Of a stretch of DNA of 43,630 bases, positions 1 through 7,657 are shown one piece after another. This DNA comes from Flavobacteriales bacterium (GTDB lineage Bacteria; Bacteroidota; Bacteroidia; UBA10329). The number at the start of each line of letters is the position of its first letter. Positions within the stretch are counted from its first letter, which is position 1. Both the position numbers and the translations under genes were made by a program. The stretch is taken from assembly GCA_021741155.1 (NCBI GenBank), contig JAIOYP010000034.1, forward strand, positions 1-43,630. The letters run 5' to 3'. The notes below the pieces were generated by a model, which made no database searches, was not told the origin of the DNA, and saw only the letters and a list, made by a program, of their open reading frames with translations.

Positions 1-388
1 GGGTGACGATGCCTTTTTCTACCGCACCAAGCAACGAATCTTGCTGCGATTTGCTAAAGCGATGAATCTCATCAATAAATAGAATTGGCTTGCCTTTGGT
101 ATTGAACATGCCCTGATTCTTGGCCTTGTCAATTACCTCGCGCACATCCTTTACACCCGAATTAATGGCGCTTAGGTTGTGAAAAGGCCGCCCCATCGTT
201 ACTGAAATGATATTGGCTAAGGTTGTTTTTCCCGTGCCGGGAGGTCCCCAAAGAATGATGGATGGCAGTTGACCGGATGAGATGGCGTTTCGCAGAACCG
301 AACCCGCGCCTACTAATTGCTCCTGCCCAACGTATTCATCAAGCGTGTTGGGGCGCAGCTTTTCGGCCAGAGGAATGTTCGTGTCCAT
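1..388 (-). CDS. rarA: Replication-associated recombination protein A (AAA ATPase), 5' part only
   Basis: The reverse strand reads MDTNIPLAEKLRPNTLDEYV from the ATG at 388, followed by a Walker A motif (GPPGTGKTT) and a Walker B/sensor stretch (LFIDEIHRF). This order is typical of RarA/MgsA, the clamp-loader-like ATPase that acts at stalled replication forks with RecA and SSB. About 129 codons are visible and the gene runs off the left edge; the family is usually about 420 residues. The N-terminal PLAEKLRP and DEYVGQ motifs separate RarA from RuvB and DnaX. The start is well placed because the conserved N-terminus begins right at the ATG. Upstream, at 404-516, is a copy of the interspersed palindromic repeat. 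Confidence 0.93.
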   Translation of the reverse strand, partial: MDTNIPLAEKLRPNTLDEYVGQEQLVGAGSVLRNAISSGQLPSIILWGPPGTGKTTLANIISVTMGRPFHNLSAINSGVKDVREVIDKAKNQGMFNTKGKPILFIDEIHRFSKSQQDSLLGAVEKGIVT

Positions 389-419
389 GCGAAATCAGTT
401 AGAGAAAAACATATTCTTT

Positions 420-504
420 GCCACTGATGCACGGATTTTCACTGATTTCACAGATGGATTTGGTTTATCTGTGAAAAATCTGTGTTCATCAGTGCATCTG
501 TGGC
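420..504. repeat. Interspersed palindromic repeat, copy 1 (core)
   Basis: An imperfect palindrome of about 85 bp running from GCCACTGATGCACGGATTTT to a mirrored GTGCATCTGTGGC. It belongs to the same family as 8976-9060, 9760-9842, 19327-19398 and 26200-26283. The flanks also keep the family's ACAT motif about 10 bp outside each arm (411 region and 511-516), but the outer terminal repeat of the two complete copies is not recognisable. The single strand could fold into a long hairpin. It lies between rarA and the TPR operon, both on the minus strand, and could act as a terminator or transcript stabiliser; this is an inference. Confidence 0.85.
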
Positions 505-545
505 TTATTGATGTTTGTGTAATCACACGAAAAAATCATCAATGG

Positions 546-1529
546 TTATTCATCGTCCTTCTTTTCCTTCGAATCGGACTTCGGTTCCTTTTTCTCTTTC
601 TTCTTTTCGCCTTTTTCCTCTTTCGCGTCTTTCTCCTCTTTCTCCTCTTTCCCTTCCTCTTTTACGTCTTCTTTTTTCTCCTCCGAATCCTCTTTCGATT
701 TTTCCTCGGTAACGCAATGCAGAGCCATCAATTCGGTAGCCTCTTTGCTGTGCAGCGAAGCAGCAATTTCCAAATCCTTGCAGGCTGGTTTCGGTTTTCC
801 TTCGTCAATTTTTAGCTGGGCGCGATGTAATAGAGCCAGTACAAATCCCCCATCCAACTTAATGGCTTGGCTGAAATCCTTCAGCGCCTCCTTCGGGTTT
901 TTCAGTGCGACATAGATTTGCCCGCGGTCATCATGATAGGTTGGAATATCATCTTTCAGTTCAATGGCTTTCGTAAAATCAAGCATTCCAGCAGCCGTAT
1001 CGCCCAAGGCTATCTTGCTCCAAGCACGATGGTGATACGCCTCATGAAACTGCGGATTGAGTTCAATGGCTTTGTCGTAATCAGGTAGCGCTTCCTTGTG
1101 TTTTGTACCCAAGCTTCGCGCCCACGCCCTGCTTTCGTACGCATTCGGGTAGTCCGATTTGAGCGAAATCACTTTCGTGAAATCATCAGCAGCTCTTCTC
1201 AAATCTTTCAGTTCCAAGTAGCAGAACCCCCGATAATTGTATGCTTTAATAAGGGAAGGGTCTAATTCGAGCGCCTTGTCAAAATCAATTACTGCACTCA
1301 TGTAATTCCCCAAACGCATGAGGGTAGAGCCTCGCATGACGTATGCCTCAAAGTAATCGGGCTTCAGTTCCAAGGCCTTATTAAAGAAACCAATGGCTTT
1401 CTCATCTTCATTGCGATTGGTGCACAAAAGCCCTTGAATGAAATTTTCCTTTGATGTTTGTGCGAATGTTGAATACACATTCAGCACAGAAAGGAAAATG
1501 ATAAGAAGCAACCCATTGGTGTGTTTCAT
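546..1529 (-). CDS. Exported TPR-repeat protein with Lys/Glu-rich tail
   Basis: A 327-residue protein with an N-terminal signal peptide (hydrophobic LLLIIFLSVL, cleavage after TFAQ) and about seven consecutive tetratricopeptide repeats over residues 30-265, marked by recurring AxxxFxKALELxP patterns. The last 55 or so residues are almost only Lys, Glu, Asp and Ser and are probably disordered. TPR arrays are protein-interaction scaffolds; no catalytic domain is visible. It is the last of three closely spaced minus-strand TPR genes (11 bp after the 183-residue gene), so they probably form an operon. Because of the signal peptide I place it in the periplasm or on the cell surface. The specific partner is unknown. 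Confidence 0.85.
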   Translation of the reverse strand: MKHTNGLLLIIFLSVLNVYSTFAQTSKENFIQGLLCTNRNEDEKAIGFFNKALELKPDYFEAYVMRGSTLMRLGNYMSAVIDFDKALELDPSLIKAYNYRGFCYLELKDLRRAADDFTKVISLKSDYPNAYESRAWARSLGTKHKEALPDYDKAIELNPQFHEAYHHRAWSKIALGDTAAGMLDFTKAIELKDDIPTYHDDRGQIYVALKNPKEALKDFSQAIKLDGGFVLALLHRAQLKIDEGKPKPACKDLEIAASLHSKEATELMALHCVTEEKSKEDSEEKKEDVKEEGKEEKEEKDAKEEKGEKKKEKKEPKSDSKEKKDDE

Positions 1530-1540
1530 TCCTATAGTGC

Positions 1541-2092
1541 TCAGTTTTGAAGCGACATAAGTGCTTCTTTGGCTTGCATTACTCCGTTTTGGTATGCCAA
1601 TGCAAAATCTCTTGCGGCATAATCAATTTTCTGAACTTTTAGGTAAGCCATTGCTCGGTTGTAATAGGCTTTTCCATCAGATGGATTAACGCTCACGGCA
1701 CGGGTAAAATCCTGGACGGCTCCTGTTAAATCATTCAATTGCATGCGCACCGCACCACGATTGGTGTACAGTTCTGCGTCCTCATCGTTCAACTCAACTG
1801 CTCGGTTGTAATCTTCCAACGATTTCTCAAACGAACCCAGCATGGCTGCCAATCTAGCCCGATTGAAGAGCGCATCTTCGTGATTCGGATTCAGATTAAG
1901 CGTTTCCGTAAAATCTTCATGCGCGGCACTGATGTTCTGACTAAAGAAATTAGCCAAACCTCGGTTGTAATACGTGTCTGCGTTTTGGGGATTGAGTTTT
2001 AGCGCCTTCGTATAATCCTTGATGGCACCTGCAAACTCCTTACTTTCAAATTTAAGGTCAGCGTCTGCTATAAAATCTGCTTCAGATTTCAT
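1541..2092 (-). CDS. TPR-repeat protein, no signal peptide
   Basis: A 183-residue protein made almost entirely of about five TPR units (for example DYTKALKLNPQNADTYYNRG). It has no signal peptide: the N-terminus MKSEADFIADADLKF is charged, so the product is predicted to be cytoplasmic, unlike the TPR proteins on either side. It starts 6 bp after the stop of the upstream TPR gene and ends 11 bp before the downstream one, consistent with co-transcription. An alternative is that it is the remnant of a longer exported protein that lost its N-terminus, but the reading frame is intact and well conserved in pattern. Confidence 0.82.
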   Translation of the reverse strand: MKSEADFIADADLKFESKEFAGAIKDYTKALKLNPQNADTYYNRGLANFFSQNISAAHEDFTETLNLNPNHEDALFNRARLAAMLGSFEKSLEDYNRAVELNDEDAELYTNRGAVRMQLNDLTGAVQDFTRAVSVNPSDGKAYYNRAMAYLKVQKIDYAARDFALAYQNGVMQAKEALMSLQN

Positions 2093-2098
2093 TACAAA

Positions 2099-2812
2099 TC
2101 ATTGTTTGCAACGCGTGGCAATGTAATCGGCAGCTTCCGCTTCGCCCATTTCGCCAGCCAAATACCAATCAATGCATGCACCTGGCGTGTCGCCAACCAA
2201 GCTTTTGGCAATTCCACGATTCATGTATGCCGAACCGAATTCTGCATCCATGAGGATAGCCTTGTTAAAATCATCAATAGCGCCATAATAATCTTTCAAC
2301 TCTCTCTTTGCTCTGCCACGGTTGTGAAGTGCCTTTGGATTGTTTGGATTTAGGTTGATGGCATAGTTATAGGTTTTCATTGCCTCAATCCAATCTTTTG
2401 GCTCTTGCGAAATATAGGCATCACCCATTCGGATGTAGGCCATTTCGTTTTTCGGATTGATGGCAATCGCTTTCTGGCAATCTTCAATAGCCGATTTGTA
2501 ATCCTTTAATTCAATGTAGATAGCACTACGCGAAGCGTATGCTTCACTGTTTTTTGCATCTAACTGAATAACCTTGTTGTAATCTTGAATAGCAAGGATG
2601 GATTTACCAGAAAGGTATTTTACATCACCACGCTTAAGAAGGTATTTGATATTGTCCTTGTCTTCTTTGATGGCAGCGTTCAACTCCGTCAGCGCATCGG
2701 TATAGTTTTCTTCGTCAGCTAACTGAACACCCTTGGCGAATGATTCGGCCGCAGTCTGAGCGAAAATTTGATTTGAAATAAGTAGTAAAAAAGCTAGTGA
2801 TAGTTGTTTCAA
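2099..2812 (-). CDS. Exported TPR-repeat protein (TTG start)
   Basis: The open frame extends upstream to 2839, but the better start is the TTG at 2812. From there the product begins MKQLSLAFLLLISNQIFAQ, a textbook signal peptide, whereas the longer version puts nine charged residues in front. A promoter-like TATTTTTG at 2837-2844 would place transcription initiation near 2830, downstream of the longer start, which also favours 2812. The mature protein has about six TPR units (YNKVIQLDAKNSEAYASR is one) and ends with a GACIDWYLAGEMG segment also seen, diverged, in the 2888-3490 product. Likely first gene of the three-gene TPR operon. Role unknown beyond protein-protein interaction. Confidence 0.82.
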   Translation of the reverse strand: MKQLSLAFLLLISNQIFAQTAAESFAKGVQLADEENYTDALTELNAAIKEDKDNIKYLLKRGDVKYLSGKSILAIQDYNKVIQLDAKNSEAYASRSAIYIELKDYKSAIEDCQKAIAINPKNEMAYIRMGDAYISQEPKDWIEAMKTYNYAINLNPNNPKALHNRGRAKRELKDYYGAIDDFNKAILMDAEFGSAYMNRGIAKSLVGDTPGACIDWYLAGEMGEAEAADYIATRCKQ

Positions 2813-2836
2813 CGTTCTTCGGTTTTTAGATGCGAC

Positions 2837-2844
2837 CAAAAATA
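2837..2844 (-). promoter_or_regulatory. Candidate Bacteroidota -7 box for the TPR operon
   Basis: On the minus strand the sequence reads TATTTTTG, matching the Bacteroidota sigma -7 consensus TAnnTTTG. A TTTG that could serve as the -33 element lies 24 bp upstream (2869-2872), slightly beyond the usual 17-23 bp. Initiation would fall close to 2830, giving a leader of about 18 nt before the TTG at 2812. Confidence 0.45.
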
Positions 2845-2887
2845 CTCATCTCACCAAATGAACGGGAACAAAAACGCAAACTGTTAA

Positions 2888-3490
2888 TCAGTGGTCACAA
2901 TAATCGTTGAATTTAGCCATTGCCACCATGTAGCCGAGCTTTTGCGCTTTCAACAAGTCATCGCAGGCACCAGTAACATCTCCTTTTAGCATTTTAACCT
3001 CACCTCTGAGGGTGTAAGTGCGCGCATAACCCGGGTCAATTCTGGCAGCGGCATCTAAATCTTTGATGGCCCCGTCAAAGTCTTTCAATTCCTTTTTGGT
3101 GAGACCACGTCCCAAGTAAGCGTCCTTTTCTGTTGGATTAAGGTTGATGGCAGTCGTGTAATCAGACAATGATCCTTTGAAATCGTTCAGGTTTCTTTTG
3201 GCCTGTCCTCTATTAGCATAGGCATCGCTATAATCACCTTTTAACGAAATAGCGATGTTGTAATCTTGCAATGCTCCGTAGTAGTTGTTCAACTCATCCT
3301 TAATGTAGCCACGGTAGTTGAATGCTTTGATGGAGCGTGGATCTTTCTCAATGGCCTTGTTCAATTCGTTCAATGCTCCCTGAAAATCCTGCATGCTAGC
3401 TTTTGAGCGAGCCTTTTTGTAATGCTCCTCGCTTGTCTGTGCATTAACAGACAAGCCAATTGAACACAATATGATTATCAGATACTTCAT
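2888..3490 (-). CDS. Exported TPR-repeat protein
   Basis: A 200-residue protein starting at the ATG at 3490 (an in-frame TTG lies one codon earlier and is unlikely to be used). The signal peptide MKYLIIILCSIGLSVNAQ is followed by about five TPR units (ALQDYNIAISLKGDYSDAYANRG is typical in pattern) and a C-terminal GACDDLLKAQKLGY segment. It is similar in layout to the 2099-2812 product and probably arose by local duplication. It is separated from it by about 75 bp that carries a candidate promoter, so it may be transcribed on its own. Located in the periplasm or outer membrane by inference from the signal peptide. Confidence 0.85.
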   Translation of the reverse strand: MKYLIIILCSIGLSVNAQTSEEHYKKARSKASMQDFQGALNELNKAIEKDPRSIKAFNYRGYIKDELNNYYGALQDYNIAISLKGDYSDAYANRGQAKRNLNDFKGSLSDYTTAINLNPTEKDAYLGRGLTKKELKDFDGAIKDLDAAARIDPGYARTYTLRGEVKMLKGDVTGACDDLLKAQKLGYMVAMAKFNDYCDH

Positions 3491-3497
3491 CAAGCAG

Positions 3498-3505
3498 CAA
3501 AACTA
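3498..3505 (-). promoter_or_regulatory. Candidate -7 box directly before the TPR gene at 3490
   Basis: The minus strand reads TAGTTTTG followed by C, matching TAnnTTTG. It lies 7 bp before the ATG, so initiation near 3491 would give a leaderless or nearly leaderless mRNA. No convincing -33 TTG is present at 17-23 bp, which lowers confidence. Confidence 0.35.
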
Positions 3506-3638
3506 CAAAACCGAAATGATCTTGATTGACTTTCCGATTTGAAATCCAATGATTTAGGTTATTTGCAAACACGCAAGCGTTAATAACTTGCCTCGAATGA
3601 GAGGTAGATGAGGCCCAACTTTAAACAATGGAAAACGG

Positions 3639-4322
3639 TTAGTCGCAGCAATGCTGCCCAATCTTTTTCAATTCTTTAAGCCCAACCTGATAAGCAATCC
3701 CGACACGGAACATGAGTGCGGTTTCGTAGTTCTTGAACGGATGTTCAGATTCTTTTGTGTTAGGATATGCCGATTGTAACGATCGAAGAAAGACCGACTG
3801 CCCAAAGCTAGAAGGACCGCCACCAAAACTAAGATGAAGGAAAAAACCTTTGTAGAAATTGCAGCGTGTACCTATTCCAAAGTGATGTGCAATGGTGTTG
3901 CTGGTCACTTCACGAATAGCACCATAAGTATTCAAACCATCCTCCGTTTTAACGATAACGTCTCTTCTTGATTTTATGAACCCGTAGTTCAAATCGTAGA
4001 ATAGATAAGGAGCAAAAAGGCGACTGCTGCGGATGGGGAAGTACTGATAGACAAATGAAACACCATGTCGCTCCCAATCGCTTTGGCCATCAAAAAGATT
4101 ATGATAGGCAATGTGTGGACTCAATGCCACAGCATGCTTTTTCATAGTGTAAGTGATGTGAAAACCATAGACCGAGCTTTCCATATAGGACAGTCCGGTG
4201 TAGGAGTTGTCAATGCCTAATTTGTTCATAAACGCAATAGTGTCTTTTTTTTGGGCAAAGGCAATGGTGGTATTACCTATCAACACACCGATTGTGACAA
4301 TTATTCCGAACGCATTCTTCAT
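3639..4322 (-). CDS. Exported protein, probable small outer-membrane beta-barrel
   Basis: A 227-residue protein with a signal peptide (MKNAFGIIVTIGVLIGNTTI, cleavage after AFAQ). The rest is built of alternating aromatic/hydrophobic strands (SVYGFHITYTM, GVSFVYQYFPI, RLFAPYLFYDLNYGF, GFFLHLSFGGG) with glycine-rich turns, as in 8-10-stranded outer-membrane barrels of Bacteroidota. It ends in a charged tail (KELKKIGQHCCD) rather than a C-terminal aromatic residue, which is a mild argument against a classic barrel. I cannot assign a family. It stands alone between the TPR genes and the divergently transcribed RraA-like gene. Confidence 0.65.
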   Translation of the reverse strand: MKNAFGIIVTIGVLIGNTTIAFAQKKDTIAFMNKLGIDNSYTGLSYMESSVYGFHITYTMKKHAVALSPHIAYHNLFDGQSDWERHGVSFVYQYFPIRSSRLFAPYLFYDLNYGFIKSRRDVIVKTEDGLNTYGAIREVTSNTIAHHFGIGTRCNFYKGFFLHLSFGGGPSSFGQSVFLRSLQSAYPNTKESEHPFKNYETALMFRVGIAYQVGLKELKKIGQHCCD

Positions 4323-4370
4323 CGGGGATCAAATTAACTATTTTCAACCGTTCACCAATCACACCAAAAC

Positions 4371-4850
4371 ATGCAACACGCTACTGCAGATCTTTGCGAT
4401 AAACATATTGATAAACTTCAAGTAGCCGAACCCATTTTTGTGGATTTTGGTGCCATTGCTTGCTTTGAGGGCGAAGTTCATACCCTCAAGGTTTTTGAAG
4501 ATAATACATTGGTTCGTTCCGCTTTAGAAAAGGATGGAACAGGAAAAGTGCTGGTAATTGATGGTGGAGGTTCATTCCGTTGTGCGCTTGTTGGCGATAA
4601 TCTCGTAGCCTTGGCAATTCAGAACAATTGGCGCGGAATGGTGGTTTATGCTTGCATCCGCGATTCTCGGCAGATTAGTGAAATGGAGATTGGAGTAAAG
4701 GCGCTGAACACCAATCCAACGAAAAGTGTTAAGCGCAACGAAGGACAGCAGAATATTGACGTCCGCTTTGCAGGTGTTGATTTCAAGCCGGGCGCGTACC
4801 TCTACGCTGATGAAGACGGAATTGTCGTCAGCGATTTTCAACTGCTTTGA
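4371..4850 (+). CDS. RraA-like protein (RNase E regulator / HMG-type aldolase family)
   Basis: The 159 residues match the RraA/MenG-like fold: N-terminal ATADLCD, central VIDGGGSFRCALVGDNL, then YACIRDSRQI, and a C-terminal PGAYLYADEDGIVVS. In the family the glycine-rich loop and the conserved Arg-Asp pair bind a divalent metal and an oxo-acid. Members either inhibit RNase E or catalyse retro-aldol cleavage of 4-hydroxy-4-methyl-2-oxoglutarate or decarboxylation of oxaloacetate. Sequence alone does not tell which applies here. Its stop codon overlaps the TTG start of the next gene by 4 bp, so the two are translationally coupled. Confidence 0.85.
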   Translation: MQHATADLCDKHIDKLQVAEPIFVDFGAIACFEGEVHTLKVFEDNTLVRSALEKDGTGKVLVIDGGGSFRCALVGDNLVALAIQNNWRGMVVYACIRDSRQISEMEIGVKALNTNPTKSVKRNEGQQNIDVRFAGVDFKPGAYLYADEDGIVVSDFQLL

Positions 4851-6115
4851 CCGCACAGAAACATATCATCATCATCGGAAACGGCATTGCTGGTATCACC
4901 GCTGCGCGACACATTCGGAAACGCAGCGACCACCATATCACCGTTATTTCTGCTGAAACCGACCATTTCTTTTCGCGCACCGCACTCATGTACATTTACA
5001 TGGGTCACATGAAATATGAGCACACCAAACCCTACGAAGATTGGTTTTGGGACAAAAACAGCATCATACTTAAACGGGCATACGTCTCCAAAGTAGAGAC
5101 GAATTCAAACTCCATTCTACTCGATTCGGGCGAACGATTGACTTACGATGAACTCATCATTGCCACGGGATCGGTATCCAATAAATTCGGATGGACTGGT
5201 CAGGACTTGAAAGGCGTTCAAGGTTTGTACAACTATCAAGACCTCGAATCAATGGAGGCTGACACGAAAGGAATTGAACGAGCCGTGGTTGTTGGTGGTG
5301 GATTGATCGGAATTGAGATGGTGGAAATGTTGCTCTCGCGGCAGATTCCTGTGACGTTTCTCGTTCGCGAAGCAAGTTTCTGGGATAATGTTCTTCCTAA
5401 AGAAGAATCAGAAATAATCAATCGCCACATTCGTTCGCATCATGTCGATTTACGTTTGAAGACCGATTTGAAGGAGATTCTTTCGGATGAAAAGGGAACC
5501 GCACGAGCAGTTCTAACTGGTGATGGTGAAGAGATTGCATGTCAATTTGTGGGACTGGCGGTTGGTGTTCACCCAAACATTTCGTTTTTGAAAGATTCAG
5601 GAATTGAAACCGACAAAGGCATTTTGGTGAATGAAAAGCTACAAACCAATTTCTCAAACATTTATGCTTTAGGTGATTGTGCACAATTGCGTCAACCAAG
5701 GGAAGCGAGACGGGCGATTGAAGCCGTTTGGTATACGGGCAAGATGATGGGTGAAACCGTTGCCGCCACTATCTGCGGAAATCAGACAGATTACAATCCA
5801 GGTATTTGGTTCAATTCGGCCAAGTTCATGGACATTGAATATCAGACCTACGGTTACGTTTCTGCTCAATTGAAAGAAGGAGAAGAAAGTCTTTATTGGG
5901 AGTCTAAAGATGGCGTCCGCAGTATCCGAATTGTGTTCCAATCAGCTACAAAGTCTGTTGTCGGATTCAACGCTTTCGGTATCCGACTGCGTCATAAGGT
6001 TTGTGAACAATGGATAAAGACTGGAACTTCTGTTGATGAGGTTGTTTCTAGTTTGAAGAAGGCGAATTTCAATCCTGAGTTCTTTAAAAAGTTTGAGAAA
6101 GAAGTGATATTTTGA
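4847..6115 (+). CDS. FAD/NAD(P)-dependent oxidoreductase, nitrite/rubredoxin reductase-like (TTG start)
   Basis: A 422-residue pyridine nucleotide-disulfide reductase fold protein. Residues 11-16 (GNGIAG) bind FAD, 149-154 (VGGGLI) bind NAD(P), and 274-278 (ALGDC) close the FAD site. The second half contains a domain as in NADH:rubredoxin reductase and nitrite reductase large-subunit N-termini. There is no CxxxxC redox disulfide. The only start that keeps the FAD motif is the TTG at 4847, which overlaps the previous stop by 4 bp; the first in-frame ATG is after the FAD-binding region and an upstream in-frame stop lies at 4811. It probably transfers electrons from NAD(P)H to a small redox partner or to the FeS protein encoded next. 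Confidence 0.85.
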   Translation: MTAQKHIIIIGNGIAGITAARHIRKRSDHHITVISAETDHFFSRTALMYIYMGHMKYEHTKPYEDWFWDKNSIILKRAYVSKVETNSNSILLDSGERLTYDELIIATGSVSNKFGWTGQDLKGVQGLYNYQDLESMEADTKGIERAVVVGGGLIGIEMVEMLLSRQIPVTFLVREASFWDNVLPKEESEIINRHIRSHHVDLRLKTDLKEILSDEKGTARAVLTGDGEEIACQFVGLAVGVHPNISFLKDSGIETDKGILVNEKLQTNFSNIYALGDCAQLRQPREARRAIEAVWYTGKMMGETVAATICGNQTDYNPGIWFNSAKFMDIEYQTYGYVSAQLKEGEESLYWESKDGVRSIRIVFQSATKSVVGFNAFGIRLRHKVCEQWIKTGTSVDEVVSSLKKANFNPEFFKKFEKEVIF

Positions 6116-6150
6116 TGAGCTCCGAAAACATATTCGCACATGAAGAACGC

Positions 6151-6224
6151 GTCATTGCGAGGGAGGAACGACCGTGGCAATCTCTCGAAAATAGGAATGA
6201 GATTGCATCGTTCCTCGCAATGAC
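6151..6224. repeat. GTCATTGCGAGG-type intergenic palindromic repeat
   Basis: An inverted repeat with outer arms GTCATTGCGAGG and CCTCGCAATGAC and inner arms GGCAATCTC and GAGATTGC. This is the very widespread bacterial intergenic repeat whose spurious translation gives peptides of the VIARNDAIS or CEERSDEAIS type. It separates the oxidoreductase stop (6115) from the polyferredoxin start (6240) and would form a stable RNA hairpin inside the presumed transcript, possibly attenuating or protecting the mRNA. The only open frame across it on the minus strand is its spurious translation. Confidence 0.9.
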
Positions 6225-6239
6225 AAAATCAACTGAACT

Positions 6240-7613
6240 ATGAGCCGCGAAGGATTCAGCATATCCTTGGCAAGTCCGTACGCTCCGGGAATGGACGGCA
6301 TTCAGAAGTTTGGCATCGCCTTGTTTGTGGTGGCGTTGCTCTTCACCGTCATCGGATTGTTTGGCCCTGCGGCAAACGACCCGGAATTGTTCTTCTATCT
6401 CGGTTTTATCGGGTCGGTTGTAGGATTGAGCATTTACACGGTTCGCACCTATCTTAACAGACCAGCAGGAGTTCAGAACAATCACATCTTCACATCAAGC
6501 CTCACTAATCGAGGATTGTGGGGTTGGGCGCTAGGCATTTTTCTCACAGGATTTTATGTGGCCTTGTATTGGGGTTCAGACGAAATGTGGAATGGTTCAC
6601 CTTTAGTGTTGCTGTTCAATCCATTAAGTCAAGGATTATTCAATCATCCTCCCGATAGGTGGTTTTTGTACTCGTTCATCTACACGGTTTCCATATTGAT
6701 AATGGGCGTGCGTGCCATTCTCAAATACCGACATTCCAATTATCAGATAGTTCGAACGTGCTCCATCATGTTCTTTCAGCTAGGTTTTGCGTTCCTCATT
6801 CCGCAGTTTCTCAAAAGCATGAGCCAACCGGAATACTACTTCAGCTACTTCTGGCCGTTGGATTATGCACGATTATTCCCATCAACGGTTGATGGAATGC
6901 TTTCGGGCGGCACTATCGGAATCTGGATGTTAATTATTTCTGCCATTTTAACCTTCATCGCAACGCCCATTCTTACCTATTTCTTCGGAAAACGCTGGTA
7001 TTGCAGTTGGGTCTGTGGTTGTGGTGGCCTGGCCAACACAGCAGGCGACCCATTTCGCCAGCTTTCTGATAAGAGCATAAAAGCTTGGAAGATTGAGCGT
7101 TGGATGATTCATTCCGTGCTGGTATTTATCACCGTTCTTACCATTTTACTTTGGGTCAATTCCTTTTTGGAGGGTGGTATCTTCGGTAGCATTTCCCATG
7201 CGCTCACCAAGGTTTACGCATTCCTTATTGGACAAGCATTTGCGGGCGTGGTCGGAGTGGGATTCTATCCACTTTTGGGAACACGGGTTTGGTGCCGATT
7301 CGGTTGTCCGATGGCGGCTTATCTGGGTTTGCTTCAGAAGTATTTTTCACGGTTTCGTATCACTACTAACGGTGGACAGTGCATCAGTTGCGGCAATTGC
7401 AGTACCTACTGCGAAATGGGGATTGACGTACAGGCCTACGCACAACGAGGCGAGAATATCGTTCGGGCTTCGTGTGTTGGTTGCGGTATTTGCTCAACGG
7501 TTTGTCCGCGTGGTGTACTTAACCTAGAGAATGGCTCTACGCATACCGACCGTGAGAATGCTAATCCAATCACATTCGGAAATGATGGAATAGGGTTGAG
7601 GAAAGGAATCTGA
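6240..7613 (+). CDS. Membrane polyferredoxin, NapH/NosR/CcoG-like 4Fe-4S protein
   Basis: A 457-residue protein with about eight predicted membrane segments (roughly 24-45, 50-67, 93-112, 142-162, 172-192, 225-248, 288-305, 325-345). Cysteines fall in four groups: C255/C259/C261 (RWYCSWVCGC), C352/C356 (WCRFGCP), and two ferredoxin clusters, C381-x2-C384-x2-C387-x3-C391 and C412-x2-C415-x2-C418-x3-C422-P. This is the layout of NapH, NosR and CcoG proteins, which move electrons across or along the membrane. The first ferredoxin motif has Glu instead of Pro after the last Cys. It follows the oxidoreductase gene on the same strand after the 6151-6224 repeat, so the flavoprotein may be its electron donor. 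The terminal acceptor is not visible. Confidence 0.85.
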   Translation: MSREGFSISLASPYAPGMDGIQKFGIALFVVALLFTVIGLFGPAANDPELFFYLGFIGSVVGLSIYTVRTYLNRPAGVQNNHIFTSSLTNRGLWGWALGIFLTGFYVALYWGSDEMWNGSPLVLLFNPLSQGLFNHPPDRWFLYSFIYTVSILIMGVRAILKYRHSNYQIVRTCSIMFFQLGFAFLIPQFLKSMSQPEYYFSYFWPLDYARLFPSTVDGMLSGGTIGIWMLIISAILTFIATPILTYFFGKRWYCSWVCGCGGLANTAGDPFRQLSDKSIKAWKIERWMIHSVLVFITVLTILLWVNSFLEGGIFGSISHALTKVYAFLIGQAFAGVVGVGFYPLLGTRVWCRFGCPMAAYLGLLQKYFSRFRITTNGGQCISCGNCSTYCEMGIDVQAYAQRGENIVRASCVGCGICSTVCPRGVLNLENGSTHTDRENANPITFGNDGIGLRKGI

Positions 7614-7657
7614 ACGACAGATTCTATAGAACCGCCACATAAGATTTACAACGCTTT

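Noticed and set aside
282..815. Plus-strand open frame of 177 codons
   Set aside because: It lies across the rarA start, a palindromic repeat and the antisense of the Lys/Glu tail; its Phe/Leu-rich product is an artefact of the polypyrimidine tract.
6084..6485. Minus-strand open frame of 133 codons
   Set aside because: Its VIARNDAIS-type peptide is the usual spurious translation of the GTCATTGCGAGG repeat, and the rest is antisense to the polyferredoxin gene.
7614..7657. Terminator between the convergent polyferredoxin and antiporter genes
   Set aside because: No stem with a T-tract is visible in the 44 bp gap.
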